Under the pieces are notes generated by a model, which had not been told where the DNA came from, did not search any database, and saw only the letters and a list, made by a program, of their open reading frames with translations. The position numbers were made by a program, and so were the translations under genes. Of a DNA stretch of 64,000 bases, positions 7,862-15,691 are shown in pieces; the first letter of the stretch is position 1, and each line of letters starts with the position of its first letter. The stretch spans positions 3,472,001 to 3,536,000 of the forward strand of contig OY970235.1 of assembly GCA_963714145.1 (NCBI GenBank), read 5' to 3'. This stretch comes from JBBWZH01 sp035544115 (lineage in GTDB: Bacteria; Actinomycetota; Actinomycetes; Mycobacteriales; CADCTP01).

Positions 7862-10330
7862 TCAGGCCGGCACGATGTTGACCAGCCGTGGCGGCCGGAC
7901 CACCACCCGGCCCACCGGACGGTCGGCCAGCGCCCGCCGCACCGCCGGGTCGGCCAGCGCGGCCGCCTCCAGCGCCGCGGCGGTGATGTCCGGCGGGACC
8001 TCCAGCTTGGCCCGCAGTTTGCCGGCGACCTGCACCACGCAGGTCACGCTCTCCTCGACCAGCAGCCGCTCGTCGACGGTCGGCCAGGACGCCAGCGCGA
8101 CGGTCGGCTCGTGACCCAGGGTGGCCCAGATGTCCTCGGCGACGTACGGGGCGAACAGCGACAGCATCACCGCGGTCGCCTCGGCCGCCTCGCGCACCGC
8201 CGGGTCGGCCGGGCCGGGGCCCGAGTCGATCGCCCGCCGGGCCGCGCTGACCAGTTCCATCAGCCGGGCCACCGCGACGTTGAAGCGGAAACCCTCGATC
8301 AGCGACCGCACCTCGGCGACGGTCTTGTGGGTGACCGTGCGCAGGGCCAGGTCGCCGGTGGTCGGGTCGGCGCCGACCGGCGCGGTCACGTCCTGGGCGA
8401 CCCGCCAGGCCCGGGCCAGGAACTTGCCCGAGCCGGTGGGCGACAGGTCGGCCCAGTCGATGTCCTCGTCCGGCGGGCCGGCGAAGATCATCGTCAGCCG
8501 GATCGCGTCGACCCCGTGCGCCTCCAGCTCCTCGCCCAGGTCGACGCCGTTGCCCAGCGACTTGCTCATCGACTTGCCCTGGTTGATCACCTGGCCCTGG
8601 TTCAGCAGCGCGCGGAACGGCTCGGTGAAGTCGACCATGCCCATGTCGTGCAGCACCTTGGTGAAGAACCGGCTGTACAGCAGGTGCAGGATCGCGTGCT
8701 CGACGCCGCCGACGTAGTGGTCCACCGGCATCCAGCGGTGCACCTCGCCCCGGTCGAACGGGACGTCGTCGCGGTCCGGCGAGCAGTACCGCAGGTAGTA
8801 CCAGGACGAGTCGACGAACGTGTCCATCGTGTCGGTGTCCCGGCTGGCCTCACCGCCGCAGCGGGGGCAGCTGGTCCGCACCCAGTCCTTGGCGGCGGCC
8901 AGCGGCGACTCGCCCTTCGGCGACAGGTCGGCGCCGCGCAGCTCGGGCAGCCGTACCGGCAGCTGGTCATCCGGCACCGGGACCTCACCGCACTGCCCAC
9001 AGTGGACGATCGGGATCGGGGCGCCCCAGAACCGCTGCCGGGACAGCAGCCAGTCGCGCAGCCGGTAGTTCACCGCGGCCTCGCCCCGGCCGGCCGCGGC
9101 CAGCTCCTCGATGATCTTCGCGATGGCGGCGTCCTTGGCCAGCCCGTCCAGCGAGCCGGAGTTGACCAGCGCGCCGTCGCCGCCGGTGGCCACCCCGGTG
9201 GTCGCCGGGTCGTCACCGCCGGTGTCGACCACCACCCGGACCGGCAGCCCGAAGGTGCGGGCGAAGTCCAGGTCGCGCTGGTCGTGCGCGGGCACCGCCA
9301 TGATCGCGCCGGTGCCGTAGTCGGCCAGCACGTAGTCGGCCGCCCAGATCGGGATCCGCTCGCCGTTCACCGGGTTGATCGCGTACCGGCCCAGGAACAC
9401 GCCGGTCTTCGGCCGGTCGGTGGCCAGCCGGTCGATCTCGGTCTCCCGGGCCACCTGGGCCACGTACCCGTCGAACTCGGCCCGCTGCTGGTCCGTGCAC
9501 AGCTCGGCGGCCAGCTTCGAGTCGGCGGCGACGACGAAGAACGTCGCGCCGTACAGGGTGTCCGGCCGGGTGGTGAAAACCGTGACCGGCTGGTCGCGGC
9601 CCTCGATCACGAACTGGACCTCGGCGCCGACCGACCGGCCGATCCAGTTCCGCTGCATGGTCAGCACCCGCTCCGGCCAGTGCCCCTCCAGCTGCGCCAT
9701 GTCGTCCAGCAGCCGGTCGGCGTACTCGGTGATCCGGAAGAACCACTGGGTCAGCTCGCGCTTGGTGACGATGGTGCCGCACCGCTCGCAGGCGCCGTTG
9801 ACCACCTGCTCGTTGGCCAGCACGGTCTGGTCCTTCGGGCACCAGTTCACCGCGGAGGCGCGCCGGTAGGCCAGGCCGCGCTCGTAGAAACGCAGGAACA
9901 GCCACTGCGTCCAGCGGTAGTACTCCGGGTCGGACGTGTGCAGCCGGCGGGACCAGTCGAACGAGACCGCGTACCGGTGGAACGAGTCGGCCTGGGTGTC
10001 GATGTTGCGGTACGTCCACTCCGCCGGGTGCTCGTTGCGGTTGATCGCGGCGTTCTCCGCGGGCAGGCCGAACGAGTCCCAGCCGATCGGGTGCAGCACG
10101 TCGTAGCCCTGGGTGCGCCAGTATCGAGCGACGACATCGCCGATCGCGAACGCCTCGCCGTGCCCCATGTGCAGGTCGCCGGACGGGTACGGGAACATGT
10201 CCAGCAGGTACCGGCGCTTGGCGTCCGGGCCCCGCTGGCCGGCGCGGAACGGCTCCAGCTTCTCCCACACCGGCAGCCAGTGGTCCTGGATCGCCCGCCA
10301 GTCGTAACGGCCGGCGCTCGGCTCGGTCAT
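7862..10330 (-). CDS. leuS: Leucyl-tRNA synthetase
   Basis: Class I synthetase of 822 aa that charges tRNA-Leu. The HIGH motif reads HMGH at residues 54-57 (PYPSGDLHMGHGEAF), and KMSKS reads KSMSKSLGN in the second half. Zn-ribbon cysteines are visible in NWCPKDQ/CERCG and in HCGQCGE/CPRCGGE. The CP1 editing domain is present. The ATG at 10330 follows a GAGGAGACGACG ribosome site. Expression is probably controlled by the leader-peptide attenuator upstream (10398-10488). It is somewhat shorter than the ~950-aa form I associate with many actinomycetes, without a visible gap in the catalytic core. Confidence 0.95.
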   Translation of the reverse strand: MTEPSAGRYDWRAIQDHWLPVWEKLEPFRAGQRGPDAKRRYLLDMFPYPSGDLHMGHGEAFAIGDVVARYWRTQGYDVLHPIGWDSFGLPAENAAINRNEHPAEWTYRNIDTQADSFHRYAVSFDWSRRLHTSDPEYYRWTQWLFLRFYERGLAYRRASAVNWCPKDQTVLANEQVVNGACERCGTIVTKRELTQWFFRITEYADRLLDDMAQLEGHWPERVLTMQRNWIGRSVGAEVQFVIEGRDQPVTVFTTRPDTLYGATFFVVAADSKLAAELCTDQQRAEFDGYVAQVARETEIDRLATDRPKTGVFLGRYAINPVNGERIPIWAADYVLADYGTGAIMAVPAHDQRDLDFARTFGLPVRVVVDTGGDDPATTGVATGGDGALVNSGSLDGLAKDAAIAKIIEELAAAGRGEAAVNYRLRDWLLSRQRFWGAPIPIVHCGQCGEVPVPDDQLPVRLPELRGADLSPKGESPLAAAKDWVRTSCPRCGGEASRDTDTMDTFVDSSWYYLRYCSPDRDDVPFDRGEVHRWMPVDHYVGGVEHAILHLLYSRFFTKVLHDMGMVDFTEPFRALLNQGQVINQGKSMSKSLGNGVDLGEELEAHGVDAIRLTMIFAGPPDEDIDWADLSPTGSGKFLARAWRVAQDVTAPVGADPTTGDLALRTVTHKTVAEVRSLIEGFRFNVAVARLMELVSAARRAIDSGPGPADPAVREAAEATAVMLSLFAPYVAEDIWATLGHEPTVALASWPTVDERLLVEESVTCVVQVAGKLRAKLEVPPDITAAALEAAALADPAVRRALADRPVGRVVVRPPRLVNIVPA

Positions 10331-10397
10331 CGTCGTCTCCTCATTCGCTCATTCTCGGTTCGGCTCCGGGCTGGCCACCGGCTGTGGTTCGGGCACG

Positions 10398-10424
10398 AAA
10401 AAAGCCCTCGCGTACGCAAGGGCC
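10398..10424 (-). terminator. leuS attenuator terminator
   Basis: On the minus strand a stem of about 9 bp (GCCCTTGCG / CGCGAGGGC, one mismatch) is followed by six T residues. It stands between the leader peptide stop codon and leuS, about 68 nt before the leuS start. It is the only hairpin in the window with a real T-tract, as expected of a regulated intrinsic terminator. Confidence 0.75.
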
Positions 10425-10449
10425 AGCCGCGCTGCCGGAACTACGTCGG

Positions 10450-10488
10450 TCAGCGCGGCCCGAGAAGGAGCAGGCGTGCAAAGTTCAC
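10450..10488 (-). CDS. leuS leader peptide (Leu-rich, 12 aa)
   Basis: A 12-codon reading frame starting with GTG encodes MNFARLLLLGPR, with four consecutive leucine codons (CTG CTC CTT CTC), then TGA. The GGGCCGCGCTG at its end can pair with CAGCGCGGC plus the CCC that forms the 5' arm of the terminator. A ribosome stalled at the Leu codons would leave this antiterminator free to form; one reaching the stop codon would cover it, and the terminator would form. This matches classical ribosome-mediated attenuation responding to charged tRNA-Leu. TACCAT 6 nt before the GTG implies that the leader itself is leaderless. Confidence 0.75.
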   Translation of the reverse strand: MNFARLLLLGPR

Positions 10489-10494
10489 GCCGAA

Positions 10495-10500
10495 ATGGTA
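10495..10500 (-). promoter_or_regulatory. -10 box of the leuS leader transcript
   Basis: TACCAT (minus strand) ends 6 nt before the GTG of the leader peptide. It lies just inside the gap after octT (stop at 10512), so leuS has its own promoter there. Confidence 0.5.
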
Positions 10501-10511
10501 GCGCACCCCGG

Positions 10512-11333
10512 CTAATCGCCGCCTAACCCATTGCCGGCGGTGGCCGGGGCCGCGGCGCGCAGGCCGTCCACCGCCCGGGCGAGGGCCTGGCCGACGTCGC
10601 GATGGCAGTCCCAGGGCCAGTGCATGCCGTCCGGGTTGAACCGGCCGGCGCGCAGGTACGGGCCGACGATGGCGGGCAGGTCGAGCATCGGGACGCCGTG
10701 CCGGGCGCCCCAGGCCCGGGCCGCCCGGACGGCGCCGGGGTGCCCGGCGGTGACCCGGCCGTACAGCGGGGCGGCGTGCGGCGGCGGGACGATGCCGAGC
10801 ACCGGGACGCCGGGCCGGAACGTCCGGACGCCGGTCACGCAGCGGGTGAGGTAGTCGTCGGTGAGCCGTTGCGGCAGGGTCCGCCAGCGGCCGCCGGTGA
10901 GCCGGGCGGCGCGCGGCTGGGCCGCCCGGTAGCCGGCCCGGACGGCGTGCCGCAGCCAGTCCGGCCGCAGGTAGCGGATGCCCTCGCGCAGGTGGCTGGG
11001 CAGGATCGCGGGCAGGTAGTCCATCCCGCCGACGGCCAGCAGCACCGCGTCGGCCCGGGGCAGCAGCAGCGAGTAGACCCGCGGGTCGCGGGTGAGCGCC
11101 TCCCAGGCGTCCCGGGCGGTCCAGCCCAGCTTCGCCACCACCTCCACCGCGACCGGCTGCCCGGGCCGGGACAGCGCGGCGGCCAGCACGTTGGGATACA
11201 GCCCGGGGTGGGTGAGCAGCTCGGCCCGGTCCGGACCGTGGAACGCCAGCGAGTCGGCCAGCACCAGCACGCACCGCAGCCCGGCTGGCCTGGCTGGGCC
11301 AGCCGGGACGGCCGGGCCGGCCGGGCCGGTCAC
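10512..11333 (-). CDS. octT: SGNH-fold diglucosylglycerate octanoyltransferase-like protein
   Basis: A 273-aa SGNH/GDSL-fold protein. Block I reads VLADSLAFHG (Ser nucleophile), block III-like GGMDYLP, and the C-terminal catalytic Asp/His pair reads DGMHWPWDCH. In mycobacteria the gene at this position, downstream of gpgP and rsfS, is octT, which octanoylates diglucosylglycerate in methylglucose lipopolysaccharide synthesis; symbol and function are assigned by this synteny and the fold. The first ~15 residues are Gly/Pro/Ala repeats encoded by a GC-rich minisatellite, so the true start could be slightly downstream. The GTG start overlaps the gpgP stop by 4 nt. Whether this organism makes the polymer cannot be told here. 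Confidence 0.75.
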   Translation of the reverse strand: MTGPAGPAVPAGPARPAGLRCVLVLADSLAFHGPDRAELLTHPGLYPNVLAAALSRPGQPVAVEVVAKLGWTARDAWEALTRDPRVYSLLLPRADAVLLAVGGMDYLPAILPSHLREGIRYLRPDWLRHAVRAGYRAAQPRAARLTGGRWRTLPQRLTDDYLTRCVTGVRTFRPGVPVLGIVPPPHAAPLYGRVTAGHPGAVRAARAWGARHGVPMLDLPAIVGPYLRAGRFNPDGMHWPWDCHRDVGQALARAVDGLRAAAPATAGNGLGGD

Positions 11334-12034
11334 GAGGCGTCGGCGCCGACGGTGTCGCCGGGCGGGCCGGCGTCCAGGGCCTCGGCGTCCGGCGACATCT
11401 CCTCGGCCAGCTCGACCCCGATCGGCACCGGGATCACCGGGCCGGCCGGGCCGACGTTGTGCGCGCGCAACCGCCAGCCGTGGTCGTCCCGGACCAGCTC
11501 GCTCCAGTGGCAGTTGGCCAGCGGGCCGATGCCGCGCCAGAGCGTCAGCGGCAGCCGGAGCAGCTCGCCGGTCAGCGCGATCGCGGTGGCGCTGTGCGTG
11601 ACCAGGACCGCGGTGTCGCCGCTGGTATCGGTCAGCGAGGCCAGCGCCCGGCTGGCCACCTCGGACCGCGGCTCGCTGGTCGGCTGGCAGTCCTCCCGGC
11701 CGGCCAGCCAGTCGGCCAGCTCGTCCGGGTAGAGCCGGCCGACCTCGTCCCGGGTGAGACCCTCCCAGTGGCCGAGCGAGCGCTCCCGCAGCCGCGGGTC
11801 CAGCACGACCGGCTGGCCGAGCAGCTCGGCCAGCGGCGCCGCGGTGCCGCTGGCCCGGCGCAGGTCGCTGGAGACGATCGAGAACGGGGCGAACGAGGCC
11901 AGCATCGCGGCCGCCACCCGGGCCTGCCGCATCCCCACGTCGTCCAGCGGCGGGTCGGCCTGGCCCTGGAACCTGCGCTGGAGGTTCCAGGCCGTGCGCC
12001 CGTGCCGCCAGAGCAGGATGCGCCGCGCGGTCAC
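11330..12034 (-). CDS. gpgP: Glucosyl-3-phosphoglycerate phosphatase (histidine phosphatase family)
   Basis: A 234-aa histidine-phosphatase-fold protein. The phosphohistidine is His11 in LLWRHGRTAWN; the second core His lies in VLVTHSATAIAL; RERSLGHWEG holds the acid. By position between rsfS and octT, as in mycobacteria, it should dephosphorylate glucosyl-3-phosphoglycerate to glucosylglycerate. The sequence alone shows only a phosphoglycerate-mutase-like phosphatase. The GTG at 12034 overlaps the rsfS stop as GTGA. The C-terminal ~30 residues are an acidic low-complexity tail. Confidence 0.8.
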   Translation of the reverse strand: MTARRILLWRHGRTAWNLQRRFQGQADPPLDDVGMRQARVAAAMLASFAPFSIVSSDLRRASGTAAPLAELLGQPVVLDPRLRERSLGHWEGLTRDEVGRLYPDELADWLAGREDCQPTSEPRSEVASRALASLTDTSGDTAVLVTHSATAIALTGELLRLPLTLWRGIGPLANCHWSELVRDDHGWRLRAHNVGPAGPVIPVPIGVELAEEMSPDAEALDAGPPGDTVGADAS

Positions 12035-12444
12035 GCCTCTACGGTGCCGCGACCTGCGGCGGCGTGCCCGGCGTCGGCCCGGTCGGCCGCGTCGGTGAAC
12101 GGGATCGTCGGGCAGTCCTTCCACAGCCGCTCCAGGCCGTAGAACGCCCGCTCCTCCGAGTGCTGGACGTGCACCACGATCTCGACGTAGTCGAGCAGCA
12201 CCCAGCGGCCGTCGCGCTCGCCCTCGCGGCGCACCGGCTTCACGCCGGACTGGCGCAGCTTGAGTTCCACCTCGTCGACGATCGACTCGACCTGCCGCTC
12301 GTTGGGCGCCGAGGCGATCACGAACACGTCGGTGATGACGAGCCGCTCGCTGACGTCCAGCACCACGATGTCGAGGGCGAGCTTGTCGGCGGCGGCTTGT
12401 GCGGCTACGAGCGCCATCTCTCGAGCACGGTCGGTTGCAGTCAC
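12031..12444 (-). CDS. rsfS: Ribosome silencing factor RsfS
   Basis: A 137-aa protein of the RsfS/Iojap family, which binds ribosomal protein L14 and blocks 30S-50S joining in poor nutrient conditions. Family hallmarks: VVLDVSERLVITDVFVIASAPNERQV and the C-terminal GRWVLLDYVEIVVHVQHSEERAFYGLERLW. GTG start with a GGGAG site about 12 nt upstream. It lies 61 nt downstream of nadD, a pairing widespread in bacteria, and overlaps gpgP by 4 nt. The last ~20 residues are a low-complexity Ala/Asp tail. Confidence 0.95.
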   Translation of the reverse strand: MTATDRAREMALVAAQAAADKLALDIVVLDVSERLVITDVFVIASAPNERQVESIVDEVELKLRQSGVKPVRREGERDGRWVLLDYVEIVVHVQHSEERAFYGLERLWKDCPTIPFTDAADRADAGHAAAGRGTVEA

Positions 12445-12505
12445 GATGCGTGCTTTCTCCCGTTCCTTGCCGGTAGTCTCGGTTCCACCCTCTCACGTCC
12501 GATGG

Positions 12506-13093
12506 CTACGGCGTGATGTAGAGCCGGTGTTTGCCGATGTACTGCACCACGCCGTCCGGCACCAGGTACCAGATCGGCAGCCCCTTGCGGACCCGCTCCC
12601 GGCAGGTGGTGGACGAGATCGCCATCGCCGGCACGTCCACCAGGCTGACCGCGGCCCGGGGCAGGTGCGCGTCCGACAGCGTGTAGCCGGGGCGGGTGAC
12701 GCCGACGAAGTGCGCCAGCTCGAACAGCTCGTCCGCGTCCTTCCAGGACAGGATCTGCTCGAGCGCGTCCGCGCCGGTGATGAAGAAGAGTTCCGCGTCC
12801 GGCCGCTCGGCCCGCAGATCACGCAGCGTGTCGGTGGTGTAGGTGCGGCCGGGCCGGTCGATGTCCACCCGGCTGACCCAGAACCGCGGGTTGGACGCGG
12901 TCGCGATCACCGTCATCAGGTAGCGGTGCTCGGCCGGGGCGACCTCGCGGTGCTCCTTCTGCCAGGGCCGGCCGCTGGGCACGAACGCGACCTCGTCCAG
13001 CTCGAACTGGCTGGCCACCTCGCTGGCCGCGACCAGGTGGCCGTGGTGCACAGGGTCGAAGGTGCCGCCCATCACGCCCAGCCTGATCGCCAT
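12506..13093 (-). CDS. nadD: Nicotinate-nucleotide adenylyltransferase
   Basis: A 195-aa NadD that adenylates nicotinate mononucleotide in NAD synthesis. The nucleotidyltransferase motif reads GGTFDPVHHGHL at residues 9-20; ISSTTCRERVRKG near 165 is the second nucleotide-binding motif; the length is typical. The ATG at 13093 lacks a Shine-Dalgarno but has TAAGAT exactly 7 nt upstream, indicating a leaderless transcript. First gene of the nadD-rsfS-gpgP-octT unit. Confidence 0.95.
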   Translation of the reverse strand: MAIRLGVMGGTFDPVHHGHLVAASEVASQFELDEVAFVPSGRPWQKEHREVAPAEHRYLMTVIATASNPRFWVSRVDIDRPGRTYTTDTLRDLRAERPDAELFFITGADALEQILSWKDADELFELAHFVGVTRPGYTLSDAHLPRAAVSLVDVPAMAISSTTCRERVRKGLPIWYLVPDGVVQYIGKHRLYITP

Positions 13094-13100
13094 CAGGGCG

Positions 13101-13106
13101 ATCTTA
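13101..13106 (-). promoter_or_regulatory. -10 box of nadD (leaderless)
   Basis: TAAGAT on the minus strand, 7 nt before the nadD ATG. It lies at the edge of the GC-rich repeat that separates nadD from the VWA gene. Confidence 0.5.
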
Positions 13107-13129
13107 GGTTGCCCAGCTCAGACCGGCAG

Positions 13130-13330
13130 CTCGGCCCGGCGGCCGCCCGGTCGGACCGGCCGGTCAGACCGGGAGCAGGCGGGCCGGACCGGCGGGTCAG
13201 ACCGGGAGCCAGCAGGGCCGGACCGGCGGGTCAGACCGGCGGCCGGCGGGCCGGACCGGGAGCTGGCGGGGCCGGGCCGGCTGGTCAGACCGGCGGCCGG
13301 CGGGTCAGACCGGGAGCAGGCGGGTGACGA
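13130..13330. repeat. GC minisatellite repeating the 3' end of the VWA gene
   Basis: About seven imperfect units of 18-35 bp. Read on the minus strand, most units contain CTCCCGGTCTGACCCGCC or close variants, which is the end of the VWA coding sequence (LLPV plus stop) and the bases just after it. The stop triplet is preserved in several units. The tract fills the whole 211-bp gap between the VWA stop (13305) and nadD. Confidence 0.7.
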
Positions 13331-14714
13331 AGTCGGCGAGCTGGGCGGCGGTGCGGCACTCCACCATCTCGATCGTCTCGCCGTAGCTGAGCGCGGCCGA
13401 GTCGCCACTGCCCCAGAGCCGGCGCGGTTCCGGGTTCAGCCAGTAGGCGTGCCGGGAGTGGCCGACCAGCCGGCGCAGCGTCGTCAGCCCCGGGTCGCGG
13501 TAGTTGTTCCGGGCGTCGCCGAGCACCAGCAGCGACGTCTTCGGGCCGACCGCGTCCGGCCACTTCTCCTCGAACGCCTCGAACGCGCGGCCGTAGTCGG
13601 AGTGGCCGTCCCAGGCCACCACGTCGGCCTCCCGGGACAGCCGGACCACCGCGTCGGCCAGGTCGGCCCCGGGCCCGAACAGCCGGGTGACCTCGTCGCA
13701 GGTGTCCACGAACGCGAACGCGCGGACCCGGGTGAACTGCTCGCGCAGCGCCGCGGTCAGCATCAGCGTGAAGTGCGCGAAGCCGGCGACCGAGCCGCTG
13801 ACATCGCACAGCACGACCAGTTCCGGCTTGTGCGGCCGGTGCGGCCGGTGCCGGGTGATCAGCGGGACGCCACCGGTGCCGAGCGAGGCGCGCACGGTCC
13901 GCCGGACGTCCAGCCGGCCGGCCCGGCCGAGTCTTCGCCGCGCCGTCAGTCGCGCGGCGAGGCGGCGGGCCAGCGGGTGCACGGCGCGGCGCATCGCGGC
14001 CAGGTCGTCCCGCTGGGCGCGGAGGAACTCGACCTGGTCGACCAGCGGGGTCAGCGCCGAGCGGGCCACCGCCTCCGGGCCGCGCTCCTCGGCCACCCGG
14101 CGGCGCACCTCGGTCTCGACGGCGTTGCGCAGGGTGGCGATCCGGTCGCGCAGGGTCTGCCGGGCCACCTGTTCGGCCAGACCGCCGCGCGGCTCGCCGC
14201 CGAGCAGGCCGGCCAGCAGGTCGGCGATCAGCGTGTCCGGGCTGAGCGGGCGCAGCACCCGGTACGCGAACCAGGACTGCCGGCCCGGTTGCGCGTCGGC
14301 CCGGCCCAGCAGCGCCACCGCCCGGCGGGCGAACCGGCGCAGCGCCTCGTCGTCGCCGCTGGCCAGCAGCCGGGCCAGCTCGGCCCGCAGCGCGTCCAGG
14401 TCCACCTCCCCGGGCGGGCCGCCGGCGCCGTCCGGATCGGGCGGTGGCAGGTCGCCCTCGGCGAGCTCCAACTCGCCGACCGCGGGCGGCCACCAGAGGT
14501 CGAACAGCGTGTCGAAGCTGCGCCGGTACGCCGGCCGTTTGATCAGCGTCGCGGCCAGCCCGGCCCGCAGCTGCCGGCGGTCGAGCAGGTCGACGGTGAC
14601 GAACGCGCGGGTCGCGTCCAGCGCCTCGCTCACCCCGATCGGGACCCCGGCGGCGCGCAGCGCGCCGATGAACCCCTCCAGGTTGCCGAGCAGCCCGCCG
14701 GCCTGAGCCGTCAT
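13305..14714 (-). CDS. VWA domain protein, CoxE-like
   Basis: A 469-aa protein. The C-terminal ~200 residues are a von Willebrand A domain whose metal-ion site begins VVLCDVSGSVAGF, followed by HFTLMLTAAL and a conserved WDGHSDYGRAFEAF segment, as in the CoxE-like family. The N-terminal half is helical. CoxE-like VWA proteins pair with MoxR AAA+ ATPases, which remodel or help insert cofactors into client enzymes. The ATG starts 1 nt after the moxR stop, so the pair is translationally coupled. The client is not apparent. Confidence 0.88.
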   Translation of the reverse strand: MTAQAGGLLGNLEGFIGALRAAGVPIGVSEALDATRAFVTVDLLDRRQLRAGLAATLIKRPAYRRSFDTLFDLWWPPAVGELELAEGDLPPPDPDGAGGPPGEVDLDALRAELARLLASGDDEALRRFARRAVALLGRADAQPGRQSWFAYRVLRPLSPDTLIADLLAGLLGGEPRGGLAEQVARQTLRDRIATLRNAVETEVRRRVAEERGPEAVARSALTPLVDQVEFLRAQRDDLAAMRRAVHPLARRLAARLTARRRLGRAGRLDVRRTVRASLGTGGVPLITRHRPHRPHKPELVVLCDVSGSVAGFAHFTLMLTAALREQFTRVRAFAFVDTCDEVTRLFGPGADLADAVVRLSREADVVAWDGHSDYGRAFEAFEEKWPDAVGPKTSLLVLGDARNNYRDPGLTTLRRLVGHSRHAYWLNPEPRRLWGSGDSAALSYGETIEMVECRTAAQLADFVTRLLPV

Positions 14715-14715
14715 G

Positions 14716-15576
14716 TCAGTTCAGCTTCAGCTCGGTGCTGGCCCGGGCCGAGTCGGACGCGTGCTTGAGCACCACGCCCAGGGTGCGCTTCACCGCGGCG
14801 GCGTCCAGCGTGTCCAGCCCGAGCGCGACCAGGGTGCGGGCCCAGTCGATGGTCTCCGCGATGGACGGCGCCTTCTTCAGCTCCATCGCCCGCAGCGCCC
14901 GCACCGTGCGGACGATCTGCTCGGCCAGCTGGGTGCCGACCTCGGGGACCCGGGCCAGCACGATCTCGCGCTCCCGGTCGGCCGCGGGGTAGTCCAGGTG
15001 CAGGAACAGGCAACGCCGCTTCAGCGCCTCGGACAGCTCCCGGCTGGCGTTCGAGGTGAGCACCACGAACGGGCGGCGGGTGGCCACGATCGTGCCCAGC
15101 TCCGGGATCGTCACCTGGAAGTCGGACAGCACCTCGAGCAGCAGGCCCTCGACCTCCACGTCGGCCTTGTCGGTCTCGTCCACCAGCAGCACGGTCGGCT
15201 CGGACCGGCGGATCGCGGTCAGCAGCGGCCGGGAGAGCAGGAACTCCTCGCCGAAGATGTCACCCCGGGCGGTCTCCCAGTCGGCCTCGCCCACCTGCAT
15301 CCGCAGCAGCTGCTTGCGGTAGTCCCACTCGTACAGCGCCCGGGCCTCGTCCACGCCCTCGTAGCACTGCAGCCGGACCAGCTCCGCGTCCATCGCCGCC
15401 GCGACCGCCTTGGCCAGCTCGGTCTTGCCCACCCCGGCCGGGCCCTCGACCAGCAGCGGCTTGCCGAGCCGGTCGGCCAGGAAGACCGCGGTGGCGATTT
15501 CTTCGTCGGTCAGGTAACCCACGGCGCGCAGCCGCTCGCCGACCTCGTCCACCGACCCGAACATCGCCGCCTGCAT
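14716..15576 (-). CDS. MoxR family AAA+ ATPase
   Basis: An ATPase of about 286 aa. Walker A is GPAGVGKTE, Walker B LLVDETDKAD, sensor 1 VVLTSNASRELSEALKRRC. The ATG at 15576 (MQAAMFGSVDEV) is preferred because GAGGA lies about 8 nt upstream; a GTG at 15594 would add six residues. MoxR ATPases act as chaperones together with VWA proteins, here the next gene. The substrate of the pair is unknown. Confidence 0.9.
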   Translation of the reverse strand: MQAAMFGSVDEVGERLRAVGYLTDEEIATAVFLADRLGKPLLVEGPAGVGKTELAKAVAAAMDAELVRLQCYEGVDEARALYEWDYRKQLLRMQVGEADWETARGDIFGEEFLLSRPLLTAIRRSEPTVLLVDETDKADVEVEGLLLEVLSDFQVTIPELGTIVATRRPFVVLTSNASRELSEALKRRCLFLHLDYPAADREREIVLARVPEVGTQLAEQIVRTVRALRAMELKKAPSIAETIDWARTLVALGLDTLDAAAVKRTLGVVLKHASDSARASTELKLN

Positions 15577-15691
15577 CCGTCCATCCTCACCCACCTGGGC
15601 CGGCGACGGCGACCCGTTCGCCGTTCCGGCCCGGAGAGCTTGGTAACTCCCGGACCGGTCCGGTCCCGCCGCCGGCCCCCGGCCGGCCGGG

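Noticed and set aside
10331..10511. T-box riboswitch for leuS
   Set aside because: No T-box sequence or specifier stem; the Leu-codon leader peptide and terminator explain the region.
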